Numbered from the stretch's first letter, positions 25,206 to 34,315 are shown. The stretch: 64,000 nt of DNA from Actinomycetota bacterium (GCA_013178005.1 JABLXL010000002.1:79220-143219), one strand, 5' to 3'. Translations and numbers: made by a program. The notes: generated by a model from the sequence alone, not told the origin.

Positions 25206-26134
25206 GCGAGGACGGACGGGAGAAGACATTGGAGAGGGAAGGAAAAGAAAGGCAGCGGGTCCGCGAAAGGCATAACGACGAGCGCATGCCGCGCTGGCTC
25301 CACCGCCCCATCCAGGCGGACAGGGGTATGCGCGAGGTGGATGCGCTCCTGCGCAGGCTGGACCTGCACACCGTTTGCGAGAGCGCCAAATGCCCCAACC
25401 GCATGGAATGCTTCTCGCGACGTACCGCCACTTTCATGCTCCTGGGCGATACCTGTACCCGCAACTGTGCCTTTTGCGGCGTTGCCAAGGGGGTTCCCGC
25501 CGCGCCGGACGCCGGGGAGCCGGAGCGGGTGGCGGAGGCGGCCGCGCAACTGGGCCTGGAACACGTGGTCATCACCAGCGTCACCCGTGACGACCTCGGG
25601 GACGGAGGGGCATCCCTTTTCGCCGCTGCGGTGCGTGCCGTGAAGGCCCGCCTTCCCGGGGCCACGGTGGAGGTGCTGACGCCGGATTTCCGGGGCGACC
25701 TACGGGCCCTTCGCCTGGTGCTGGGTGCGGGACCGGATATCTTCAACCACAATCTGGAAACGGTGGAGGGGCTGTACGAAAGGGCGAGGCCGGGGGCCGA
25801 TTACCGCCGCTCTCTCGCCCTGCTCGAGACGGCCAAGAACGAGGGCATGGGGGTGAGTACCAAGAGTGGGATAATGGTGGGGCTGGGCGAGACGCGAGAG
25901 CAGTTGCGGGCCCTGTTCCGCGACCTGGCGGAAGTGGGTTGTGATATGCTGACCATCGGGCAGTACCTGAGGCCGTCGCGTGCCCAGCTGAAAGTGGACA
26001 GGTTCCTCTCGCCGCGGGAGTTCGCGGAACTGGCGCGGGAGGCGGAGGAGGCGGGCATACCGCTGGTGGCCTCCGCCCCTTTCGTGCGCAGTTCCTACCG
26101 GGCGGGAGAGCTTTGGCAAAGCGCTTGTATGTAA
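25202..26134 (+). CDS. lipA: Lipoyl synthase (radical SAM)
   Basis: 310 residues. The auxiliary 4Fe-4S cluster motif C59-x4-C64-x5-C70 (CESAKCPNRMEC), the radical-SAM cluster C85-x3-C89-x2-C92 (CTRNCAFC) and the closing RSSY motif are all present, so the enzyme should be active. It inserts two sulfur atoms into protein-bound octanoyl groups. The ATG overlaps the stop of the methionine-synthase-like gene by four bases. The first 28 residues are a charged extension rich in E and R. The lipoyl substrates in this window would be GcvH at 54.3 kb; LipB/LipM is not seen. Placement inside a Wood-Ljungdahl operon links glycine cleavage to the THF pool. Confidence 0.95.
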   Translation: MSEDGREKTLEREGKERQRVRERHNDERMPRWLHRPIQADRGMREVDALLRRLDLHTVCESAKCPNRMECFSRRTATFMLLGDTCTRNCAFCGVAKGVPAAPDAGEPERVAEAAAQLGLEHVVITSVTRDDLGDGGASLFAAAVRAVKARLPGATVEVLTPDFRGDLRALRLVLGAGPDIFNHNLETVEGLYERARPGADYRRSLALLETAKNEGMGVSTKSGIMVGLGETREQLRALFRDLAEVGCDMLTIGQYLRPSRAQLKVDRFLSPREFAELAREAEEAGIPLVASAPFVRSSYRAGELWQSACM

Positions 26135-26188
26135 CAGGTGTGAAGATCGACGGGTCGATCGCGAGGTGAAGACGAGGAGGAGGAAAAG

Positions 26189-27076
26189 ATGCTGATCATC
26201 GGCGAGAAGGTCAACGTGATGATGAAGAAGATCGGCGCCGCCATGAAGGAGTTCGACAAGAAGCCCATCCAGGAGATGGCGCTTCTGCAGGTCGAGGGTG
26301 GGGCCAACTGGCTTGACATCAACCTGGGGCCTGCTACAAAGCAGGGGCCTGAGCGCATGCGCTTCGTGGTAGAGGCGGTACAAGAGGTCACCGACGTGCC
26401 ATTGGCCCTGGACACCATGAACATCGAGGCCATGAAGGCGGGACTGGAGACGGTGAAGGGCCGTGAGGTGATGATCAATTCCATTTCCTCCCAGCCCGAT
26501 CGCATCGCCGCCCTCATGCCCATGGCCGTCGAATACAACGCCTGGGTAGTGGGGCTGGTACTCAACGACCAGGGCAACGTGCCCCGTGACGCCTCAGAGA
26601 GGGTGGAGGTCGCCTACAACATCATCATGGCCGCCCAGGAGCATGGGATCCCCTTGGACAAGCTGCTCATCGACCCCATCGTCCTCCCCATCAGCGTCAC
26701 CCAGGACCAGGTTCACGCGCTCATCGACGCCATGGACATGCTGCAGGGCGTGTTCGCGGAGTTCGATCCCGCCCCCGGCACCGTGGTAGGACTTTCCAAC
26801 GTCTCCAACGGCGTACCGGACGAGTCCCTGTGCAGCCTCCTTAACCGCACCTTGCTGGCGGTGCTCATGGTCAAGGGGCTGACCGCGGCCATCGTGGACC
26901 CCAACGACGAGGCGCTCATGGGCGTAGTGAACAAGAACGAGGAGTACCAGATAGTGGAGAAGATCGTCAACGGCGAGGCCGTGGACGAGAGCGATCCCCT
27001 CACCATCAAGCTCCTCAAGACCTGGCGGGTGCTTACGGAGGAGACCCTGTACGCCCATTCCTATCTCGAACTTTAG
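26189..27076 (+). CDS. acsE: Methyl-THF:corrinoid iron-sulfur protein methyltransferase
   Basis: 295 residues, pterin-binding TIM barrel. LIIGEKVNV opens the barrel, followed by NWLDINLGPA and ALDTMN (THF-contacting Asp and Asn), INSIS, LIDPIVLPI, and VVGLSNVSNG with the asparagine that activates the N5-methyl group. AcsE moves the methyl group from methyl-THF to Co(I) of AcsCD. ATG preceded by GAGGAGGAGG. The protein is about 30 residues longer at its C-terminus than Moorella MeTr. It is followed by a strong hairpin and a 500-base gap, so it probably ends a transcript. Confidence 0.93.
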   Translation: MLIIGEKVNVMMKKIGAAMKEFDKKPIQEMALLQVEGGANWLDINLGPATKQGPERMRFVVEAVQEVTDVPLALDTMNIEAMKAGLETVKGREVMINSISSQPDRIAALMPMAVEYNAWVVGLVLNDQGNVPRDASERVEVAYNIIMAAQEHGIPLDKLLIDPIVLPISVTQDQVHALIDAMDMLQGVFAEFDPAPGTVVGLSNVSNGVPDESLCSLLNRTLLAVLMVKGLTAAIVDPNDEALMGVVNKNEEYQIVEKIVNGEAVDESDPLTIKLLKTWRVLTEETLYAHSYLEL

Positions 27077-27090
27077 TCGTTTAGTAGCTT

Positions 27091-27122
27091 GCGAGGGCCG
27101 GGGCGCCGGCCGTGGCCCTCGC
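27091..27122 (+). terminator. Hairpin at the end of the fhs-acsE transcript
   Basis: GCGAGGGCC (27091-27099) pairs perfectly with GGCCCTCGC (27114-27122), with more GC pairing inside the 14-base loop. It begins 14 bases after the acsE stop. No T-run follows, so it may act with Rho or protect the 3' end rather than terminate alone. Confidence 0.5.
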
Positions 27123-27584
27123 ACGTACATGATGGAGGCAGGAGAGCGGGGAGCGCGGGCCGAAAAAGGCATGGCGTGGATGGTGAGGATTCGTCCCGAT
27201 ATGGGCCGGAGATGACGGAAGTCGGCGCCATGGCCATGCATAAGGGCCCGAGGAGGCGAGGCTTTCTCGAGTCCCGACGTCCCGTGCATCCTCGAGGTGA
27301 TGGACGGCATGGTGAACGGGCCCACCACCGAAGACATCTAGGAGGGGTGAGGAGACGGCGCACCGCGCGATGGCGGGCCGGGTCGGCGTGGATTTGCCGT
27401 ACACGGCGTGGGATTGCTGCCGGGCCGCATGCGGGCGGGGACGCTACGACGCACATGCGCCAAGCGATCCGCGAGCGCTGACGCCTTGCCTTGAGACGTA
27501 TGGGCGGGTTGAGATCCTCACGTGACGGTGATTGCCGTGGATGTGTGGGGCTTTCGATCCCTGGATACGGCGAGGTGGATTGAC
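27123..27584. other. Gene-free stretch before the formate dehydrogenase genes
   Basis: About 460 bases between acsE and the NuoE-like gene. Apart from the coding-like remnant at 27212-27341 it is a mixture of GC-rich sequence without ribosome sites. I see no tRNA. A promoter for the formate dehydrogenase operon would be expected here, but no convincing -35/-10 pair was found. Confidence 0.4.
27212..27341 (+). pseudogene. Possible frameshifted coding remnant
   Basis: Two pieces show the GC-rich third-position codon pattern of real genes but lie in different frames. From the ATG at 27212 one frame reads MTEVGAMAMHKGP; after about 27260 another frame reads VPCILEVMDGMVNGP and then TTEDI to a TAG at 27341. 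A single indel between them would restore one short open frame. The product is not recognised. It could equally be a chance pattern in high-GC DNA or a sequencing/assembly indel in a small gene. Confidence 0.25.
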
Positions 27585-28106
27585 ATGAATGAAGAAGCCT
27601 GTCAGTGCAAGCAGAGGTTCGCGGATGTGAACGACCTCGGTCCGCTGGAGGAGATCCTCGAGCGCTACCGTGAAGAGAAAGGGGCACTCATACCCCTGCT
27701 GCAGGACGCCCAGGAGGCTTACGGCTACCTGGACGAGAAGATCATGCGCGCCCTGGCCAGGGGCGCGGGCTACCAGCTCAGCCAGGTCTACGGCGTGGCC
27801 ACCTTCTACACCCAGTTCAGGCTGGAGCCCATCGGAGAGCACCTCATCCGCGTCTGCCACGGCACCGCCTGCCACGTGGCGGGGGCCGAGCTCATCTCCG
27901 AGGAGATCTCCAACCTCCTGGGGATCAAGGACGGGCAGACCACCGAGGACATGAAGTTCACCCTGGAATCGGTGATGTGCGTGGGCGCCTGCTCCCTGTC
28001 TCCCATCATGATCGTGGACGAGGACACCCACGGCAAGCTCAAGCCCGCCAACGTGCGCAAGGTGCTCAAGCGTTACATGGGCGATACCGGGGAGGCGGAA
28101 GAATGA
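27585..28106 (+). CDS. NuoE/HydC-like [2Fe-2S] subunit of formate dehydrogenase
   Basis: 173 residues. Thioredoxin-like 2Fe-2S domain with C91-x4-C96 (CHGTACHVAGA) and C132-x3-C136 (CVGACSLSP), as in NuoE, HydC and HndA. An N-terminal helical part (LEEILERYREEKGALIPLLQ) is typical. It relays electrons to or from the flavin subunit encoded next. ATG at 27585 with GAGGTGG upstream; an upstream GTG at 27522 is possible but precedes non-family sequence. The stop overlaps the next start (ATGA), so the subunits are translationally coupled. Confidence 0.88.
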   Translation: MNEEACQCKQRFADVNDLGPLEEILERYREEKGALIPLLQDAQEAYGYLDEKIMRALARGAGYQLSQVYGVATFYTQFRLEPIGEHLIRVCHGTACHVAGAELISEEISNLLGIKDGQTTEDMKFTLESVMCVGACSLSPIMIVDEDTHGKLKPANVRKVLKRYMGDTGEAEE

Positions 28107-29887
28107 GCGGCAACGGCAAGGCCAAGCTAGTCCTGGGCTACGGCACCTGCGGTATCGCCGCCGGGGCCAACGCGGTGAAGGAGGCCCTGGAGAGCGAGCT
28201 GGCTAGCGGGAAATACCCCGCATTCCTGGACATCGCCGGCTGCATGGGCTTTTGCTTCCGCGAGCCCATCGTCGAGGTCACCACCCCGGACGGGAGGTCG
28301 GTGGTCTACGGAGACCTCACCCCCAAGCGGGTGCCCCAGCTCCTGCAGGCGCTGGCCGCGGGCGAGGTCATCGAGGACTGGGTGGTGAGGCGCTCCGATG
28401 ACCCCGCCGCGGGAGAGGGGGACTTCCTGGCCAACCAGCACCGCATCGTACTGCGCAACTGCGGCAACATCAACCCCGAGAGCATCCAGGAATACATCGG
28501 AGCCGGCGGGTACGAGGCGGCGCGCAAGGCGCTCACCTCCATGACCCCCGAAGAGCTCATCGACGAGGTCTCCAAGTCCGGCATCCGGGGCCGCGGCGGC
28601 GCGGGTTTCCCCACCGGCACCAAGTGGGGCTTCGCGCGCAAGGCGAAGGGCGACCAGAAGTACCTGGTGTGCAACGCCGATGAGGGCGACCCGGGCGCCT
28701 TCATGGACCGCAGCGTGCTTGAGGGCGACCCCCACTCGGTCATCGAGGGCATGATCATCGCCGGCTACGCCATCGGGGCCACCCAGGCATATATATACTG
28801 CCGCGCCGAGTACCCCCTGGCCCTGAAACGGCTGGAAATCGCCATCGCCGCCTGCCACGAGATGGGCTTCCTCGGCAAGGGCATCTTCGGCACCGACTGG
28901 GACTTCGACATCAAGATCAAGAAGGGGGCGGGAGCCTTCGTATGCGGCGAGGAGACGGCGCTCATCGCCTCCATCGAGGGCAAGCGGGGCATGCCGCGCC
29001 CGCGGCCGCCATTCCCCGCCAACGAGGGGCTGTGGGGAAAACCCACCAACATCAACAACGTGGAGACCCTGGCGGCCATCCCCTGGATCATCGCCAACGG
29101 CGGGGATAAGTACGCCTCCATAGGCACGGAGAAGAGCAAGGGGACCAAGGTCTTCTGTCTGGCGGGAAAGATCCGCCGCAGCGGCCTCGCCGAGGTGCCC
29201 ATGGGATATACCCTGCGCCAGGTCATCTTCGACGTCGGCGGGGGGGTGAGAGAGGGCAAGGAGTTCAAGGCGGTGCAGATGGGAGGCCCCTCCGGGGGGT
29301 GCCTGCCCGCCAGCCTCCTGGACACCCTGGTGGATTACGAGGCCATCACCGCCACCGGCGCCATCATGGGCTCCGGGGGCATGATCGTGGCCGACTCCTC
29401 CACCTGCATGGTGGACCTGGCGCGTTACTTCCTCTCCTTCACCCAGGAGGAGAGCTGCGGCAAGTGCGTTCCCTGCCGCATCGGCACCAAGCGCATGCTG
29501 GAGATCCTTGCCCGCATCTGCGAGGGGAAGGGAGAGCCGGAGGATATCGAGAGGCTGGAGACCCTGGCCGGGGACATCAAGGCGGCCAGCCTTTGCGCCC
29601 TGGGGGGGACGGCCCCCAACCCCGTGCTCACCACCCTCAAGTACTTCCGCAACGAGTACGAGGACCACATCCTGCGCGGCAAGTGCACCGCCGGGGTGTG
29701 CCCGGCGCTGATCACCGTGATCATCGACCAGGATACCTGCACCGGCTGCGGGGCATGCGCCAAGGTGTGCCCGGTGGAGGCCATCAGCGGGGAGAAGAAG
29801 CAGCCCCACTCCATCGACGCCGCAAAGTGCATCCGGTGCAAGCTCTGCGTGAGCCGCTGTCCGGAAGAGGCCATCTACACGGAATGA
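28103..29887 (+). CDS. NuoF/HydB-like NAD(P)H-binding flavoprotein subunit
   Basis: 594 residues in four parts: an N-terminal thioredoxin-like Fe-S domain (GTCGIAAGA, then GCMGFC), the NuoF FMN/NADH domain (RGRGGAGFPTGTKWGF and the ADEGDPGAFMDR loop), an SLBB-like part with a 4Fe-4S site (ESCGKCVPCRIGTKRML), and two C-terminal ferredoxin clusters (CTGCGACAKVCP and CIRCKLCVSRCP). This is the HydB/HndC layout found in electron-bifurcating hydrogenases and formate dehydrogenases, so it probably exchanges electrons with NAD(P) and perhaps ferredoxin. ATG overlaps the preceding stop; fdhA starts 10 bases after its own stop. Confidence 0.9.
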   Translation: MSGNGKAKLVLGYGTCGIAAGANAVKEALESELASGKYPAFLDIAGCMGFCFREPIVEVTTPDGRSVVYGDLTPKRVPQLLQALAAGEVIEDWVVRRSDDPAAGEGDFLANQHRIVLRNCGNINPESIQEYIGAGGYEAARKALTSMTPEELIDEVSKSGIRGRGGAGFPTGTKWGFARKAKGDQKYLVCNADEGDPGAFMDRSVLEGDPHSVIEGMIIAGYAIGATQAYIYCRAEYPLALKRLEIAIAACHEMGFLGKGIFGTDWDFDIKIKKGAGAFVCGEETALIASIEGKRGMPRPRPPFPANEGLWGKPTNINNVETLAAIPWIIANGGDKYASIGTEKSKGTKVFCLAGKIRRSGLAEVPMGYTLRQVIFDVGGGVREGKEFKAVQMGGPSGGCLPASLLDTLVDYEAITATGAIMGSGGMIVADSSTCMVDLARYFLSFTQEESCGKCVPCRIGTKRMLEILARICEGKGEPEDIERLETLAGDIKAASLCALGGTAPNPVLTTLKYFRNEYEDHILRGKCTAGVCPALITVIIDQDTCTGCGACAKVCPVEAISGEKKQPHSIDAAKCIRCKLCVSRCPEEAIYTE

Positions 29888-29897
29888 GGAGGTCGGA

Positions 29898-32633
29898 ATG
29901 GAGCAGGTTCGTTTGACCATAGACGGCAAAGAGGTCGTGACCACCTCCGACCGTACCATCCTGGAGGCGGCGAGGGAGGCCGGGGTACGCGTCCCCAGCC
30001 TCTGCTACGAGGAGCGCATGGACCCCTACGGCGCCTGCCGCATCTGCCTGGTGGAGGTGGAGGGCGCGAGGGGGCTGCTTCCGGCCTGTTACACCAAGGT
30101 CACCGACGGCATGGTGGTGCGCACCGCCACCGAGGACCTGGCTCGCATCAGGCGCACCATCCTGGAGCTCATCCTCTCCGACCACCCCAAGGACTGCATG
30201 ACCTGCGAGAGCGCGGGCGACTGCGAGCTGCAGGACCTGGCCTACGAGTACGGGGTGAAGGAAACGTCCTACAAGGGGGAGGAGCACCACTACGAGGTCC
30301 TGGCGGATAACCCCCTCATTGAGCGCGACTACGACAAGTGCATCCTCTGCGGGCGTTGCATCCGCATCTGCCGCGAGGTGCAGGGCGTGGGGGTCTATGA
30401 TTTCGTTAACCGCGGCTTCGAGTCCGTGCCGGGGATACCTTACGGAAAGCCCATGACCGAGTCCCCCTGTGAGTTCTGCGGGCAGTGCGTCTCCACCTGT
30501 CCCACCGGCGCCATTATCTCCATCCCCTCCAAGGGCAAGGGGCGCTCCTGGCAGGTGGAGAAGGTGAGGACCACTTGTCCCTACTGCGGGTGCGGGTGCC
30601 AGCTCGACCTGCACGTGCGCGACGGAGAGATAATCGAGGTCTCCTCGCCGGTGATGGTCGGGCCGGGCGAGGGCAACCTGTGCGTGAAGGGGCGCTACGG
30701 CTACGGTTTCGTGCATCACCCGGACCGCCTCACCCAGCCCCTGGTGAGGAAGGGCGGAAAGGGCGGCGAGCTGGTCCCCGCCACCTGGGAGGAAGCCCTG
30801 GGCGCGGTGGCGGGCCACATCCGCAAGGCCATGGACGAGGGGGGGCCGGATTCGGTGGCCTTCCTGGCCTCGGCGAGGTGCACCAACGAGGAGAACTACC
30901 TCATGCAGAAGCTTGCCCGCGCGGTGGTCGGCACCAACAACGTCGACCACTGCGCGCGTTTATGACACAGCTCCACCGTCGCCGGTCTGGCGACAGCTTT
31001 CGGGAGCGGGGCCATGACCAACTCCATCGACGACCTGGAAAAGGCCGATTGCATCCTGGTCATAGGGTCCAACACCACCGAGGGGCATCCCATCATCGGG
31101 CTGCGCATCAAGCGCGCGGTGATGAAGAACGGCTGCCGGCTCATCGTGGCCGAGCCGCGCCACATCCGCCTCTGCTATTACGCCGGGCAGTGGATACGGC
31201 AGAAACCTGGGACCGACGTCGCCCTGCTCAACGGGATGATGAACGTCATCCTCTCCGAGGGGCTGGCGGACGAGGACTTCATCCGCGAGCGCACCGAGGG
31301 CTTCGAGGAGTTCAGGAAGACGGTGGAGCAGTACCCTCCCGAGAGGGCGGCGGAGATCTGCGGCGTGGAGGCGGAGGAAATCAGGCGCGCCGCCCGCACC
31401 TTCGCCTCCGCGGAGAGCGCGGCCATCGTCTATGCCATGGGCATCACCCAGCACACCACCGGGGTGGACAACGTCCTCAGCCTGGCAAACCTGGCCATGC
31501 TCACCGGCAACCTGGGCAAGGAGGGCGCGGGGGTCAACCCCCTGCGCGGCCAGAACAACGTGCAGGGCGCCTGCGACATGGGCGGGCTTCCCAACGTCTT
31601 CACCGGCTACCAGCCCGTCTCCGACCCCAAGGTGAGGGAGAAGTTCGAGGCGGCGTGGGGGGTGGATTACCTGCCGGGAAATCCCGGCCTGACCCTCACG
31701 GAGATGACGGACGCCGCCCACCGCGGGGACGTCAAGGTCCTCTATATAATGGGCGAGAACCCGGTCATCTCCGACCCCGACATCAGGCATCTCAAGGAAG
31801 CCCTGGAGAGGGTTGAGTTCCTGGTGGTACAGGATATCTTCCTCACCGAGACCGCAGCCTACGCGGACGTGGTGCTGCCCTCGGCTTCCTTCGCGGAGAA
31901 AGAGGGCACCTTCACCAACACCGACCGCCGCGTGCAGAGGGTGCGCAAGGCGGTGGAGCCGCCGGGGGAGGCCAGGGAGGACTCCTGGATCATCGCCCAG
32001 GTGGCGGCGCGGCTGGGCTATGACATGGGTTATATCTCAGCGGAGAAGGTGATGGAGGAGATCGCCTCCCTCACCCCATCCTACGGCGGCATCTCCTACC
32101 AGAGACTGGAAAAGGAGGGCGAGCTGAGGTGGCCCTGCCCGGACGCGGAGCACCCGGGAACGCCCATCCTCCATGTGGGGAAATTTACCAGGGGCAAAGG
32201 CCTTTTCAGCGCGGTGGAATACAAGCCGCCCGCCGAGGAGCCGGATGAGGAGTACCCCTTCATCCTCACCACGGGGAGGCTGCTTGCCCACTACCATACC
32301 GGGAGCATGACCAGGAGGGTGGAGCCCCTCAACGAGCTGGTGCCGCGCAACCGGGTCTGGATCAACCCCGCGGACGCCGAGAGGCTGGGGGTGGCGGACG
32401 GAGACGAGGTGGGCCTGCAGTCGCGGCGCGGCGCCATAAAGCTGGAGGCCAAGGTGACCAGGAAGGTGTCGGAAGGAGTGGTTTTCGTCCCCTTCCACTT
32501 CGGGGAGTCGCCCGCCAACGCCCTTACCAATTCCGCCCTGGACCCGGTGGCCAAGATCCCGGAACTCAAAGTGGCCGCGGTGCGGGTGCTGGCCGGAGAG
32601 GACGCGAAGGGCGTGACCTACGATATGGCATGA
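29898..32633 (+). CDS. fdhA: Selenocysteine-containing formate dehydrogenase alpha subunit (UGA at 30963 read as Sec)
   Basis: 911 residues when the in-frame TGA at 30963-30965 is read as selenocysteine (residue 356). The context [15 protein letters not shown] is the classical FdhA active site, where position U is Sec or Cys. The N-terminal 2Fe-2S domain has C36, C47, C50 and C64; a NuoG-type H-x3-C-x2-C-x5-C site and two 4Fe-4S clusters ([11 protein letters not shown] and [11 protein letters not shown]) follow, then the molybdopterin/tungstopterin domains opening with [10 protein letters not shown]. It reduces CO2 to formate, the first step of the methyl branch. Conceptual translation without recoding would give a false 355-residue protein and a second frame from 31014. 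ATG with GGAGGTCGG upstream. Confidence 0.93.
30963..31007 (+). promoter_or_regulatory. UGA selenocysteine codon with bacterial SECIS hairpin
   Basis: After the TGA (30963-30965), GTCGCC (30978-30983) and GGCGAC (30989-30994) form six perfect pairs around the loop GGTCT, the same apical GGUCU seen in the E. coli fdhF SECIS. An outer stem GCTCC (30970-30974) with GGAGC (31003-31007) extends it. The loop lies about 18 bases after the UGA, inside the range needed for SelB. The organism must encode SelA, SelB, SelC and SelD; none is in this window. Confidence 0.9.
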
Positions 32634-32806
32634 GGCGCGCCGGCGGCGAAATGATCGCGATGGCCGCCTGTTCGTGCTGACCGCGGCGGCGCGGGATGGT
32701 AGAATAGTTAGGGACTGGGGCACGAGGAGAGCGAGATAAGGTCTAACCGTCAAGGTCTGGTTCCATGAAGGGGCCGCGAGGATCGTAGAAACGGGAGAGA
32801 TGCCAC

Positions 32807-34315
32807 ATGAATCTATACCATAATCTCGTGAGGACCGCGGAGAAGAACCCCGATGCCACGGCCCTGTACTTCGGGCACGAGACCATTTCGTACGGGGAGC
32901 TGCTGGCCCGCACCAACCGCCTGGCCAACGCCCTGCGCGAGTTGGGGGTGGACGGGGACTCCAAGGTGGCCATCCTCTTGCGCAACGTGCCCGAGTTCGT
33001 GATCTCCTATTACGCCGTCCTCGCCCTGGGGGCGGTGGTGGTCCCCTTGTGTTACATGTGCCTGGCGGAAGAGGTGGAGAAGATCGTCTGCGACTCCATG
33101 GTGGAGACACTCATCACCAACTTCGAGTTCGACGACCTGGTAAAGGACCTTCAGGCTTCCATGTGTTCCCAGATCAGCCGCATCATCGTGAAGGATGCCC
33201 CGGAACTGGAGGGCGTGATCCAGTTCGAGAAGCTGGTGGAGGGAAAGGAGACGGAGTTCACGGCCGTTGAGCGCTCCGACGACGAAGTGGCGGCCCTCCT
33301 CTACGCGCCCACATCGTCGAAGGTGGTGAGGGGTTGCATGCTCACCCACGGCAACCTGGGCTGGAACGCGCGCACCATCGCCGAGAAGTGCGCCATGGAC
33401 GAGAGCGACGTGGTCATGGGGGTGCTGCCGTTCTTCGCCGCCTACGGCCAGAGTTGCGTGATGAACGCCTCCATATACGCCGGCGCCAGCATCGTTATGC
33501 ACGAGTCCTTCATCCCCGGCGAGGTCCTGAAGTCGCTTCAGCACGAGCAGGCGACGATCTTCTTCGGCGTTCCCACCATGTACGTGTACATCCTCAACCA
33601 CCCCCTCATCTACCAGTACGACCTGGGGTCGGTCAGGCTGTGGTTCTGCGGCGGCGCGCCCTTCCCGCGCGAGGTCATGGACCGCTGGAACAACGAGCTG
33701 GGCTCGAGGATCTACGAGGGCTACGGTCTCACCGAGGCCGCGCCCCTGGTCACCATGCAGCCCCTGGAGGGCCCGTACAAGGTGGGGTCCATCGGCAAGG
33801 CCCCGGAGGACCTGGAGCTCAAGGTCATCGACGAAGAGGGCAACGAGCTGCAGCGCGGCGAGGTGGGAGAGCTCATCGTGCGCGGGCCCAACATCATGAA
33901 GGGCTACTACAACAAGCCGGAGGACACGGCCGAGGTGCTCAAGGACGGGTGGCTGTATACCGGCGACATGGTGTATATGGACGAGGACGACTATGTGTTC
34001 ATCGTGGGGAGGAAGAAAGACCTCATCATCCGCGGCGGGTTCAACATCTACCCGCGCGAGATCGAGGAGGTGTTGGTGAGCCATCCCCTCATCTCGGAGG
34101 CGGCCGTGGTGGGCGTTCCCAATAAGTACCTCGGCGAGGAGGTTAAGGCCTACGTGAAGCAGAAACCGGGCTCCAACCTCACCGAGGAGCAGGTGCTGGA
34201 ATACTGCGAGGAGCGCTTGCCTTACTACAAGACGCCCAAGTTCGTGGTCTTCGTGAGGTCCTTCAAGAAGGACCCCTCGGGTCAGATCCTCAAGGAACTC
34301 ATAGAAGAGGAGTGA
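32807..34315 (+). CDS. AMP-forming acyl-CoA synthetase-like protein with altered P-loop
   Basis: 502 residues, ANL superfamily. The middle and C-terminal signatures are intact: YEGYGLTEAAP (A5-type), GWLYTGDM, GRKKDLIIRGGFNIYP and a late lysine in SGQILKEL that normally drives adenylation. The phosphate-binding loop, however, reads YAPTSSKVVRG (166-176) where family members have YTSGTTGxPKG, losing both glycines and the lysine. Either the enzyme uses a divergent loop, or it has lost normal adenylation. The ATG follows a 173-base gap after fdhA and may have its own promoter. Natural substrates would be fatty or other carboxylic acids; not determined. Confidence 0.8.
   Translation: MNLYHNLVRTAEKNPDATALYFGHETISYGELLARTNRLANALRELGVDGDSKVAILLRNVPEFVISYYAVLALGAVVVPLCYMCLAEEVEKIVCDSMVETLITNFEFDDLVKDLQASMCSQISRIIVKDAPELEGVIQFEKLVEGKETEFTAVERSDDEVAALLYAPTSSKVVRGCMLTHGNLGWNARTIAEKCAMDESDVVMGVLPFFAAYGQSCVMNASIYAGASIVMHESFIPGEVLKSLQHEQATIFFGVPTMYVYILNHPLIYQYDLGSVRLWFCGGAPFPREVMDRWNNELGSRIYEGYGLTEAAPLVTMQPLEGPYKVGSIGKAPEDLELKVIDEEGNELQRGEVGELIVRGPNIMKGYYNKPEDTAEVLKDGWLYTGDMVYMDEDDYVFIVGRKKDLIIRGGFNIYPREIEEVLVSHPLISEAAVVGVPNKYLGEEVKAYVKQKPGSNLTEEQVLEYCEERLPYYKTPKFVVFVRSFKKDPSGQILKELIEEE

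Noticed and set aside
30960-31016. Premature stop making fdhA a pseudogene
   Set aside because: The stop is a TGA at the known Sec position with a SECIS-like hairpin and the frame continues intact; recoding explains it better.
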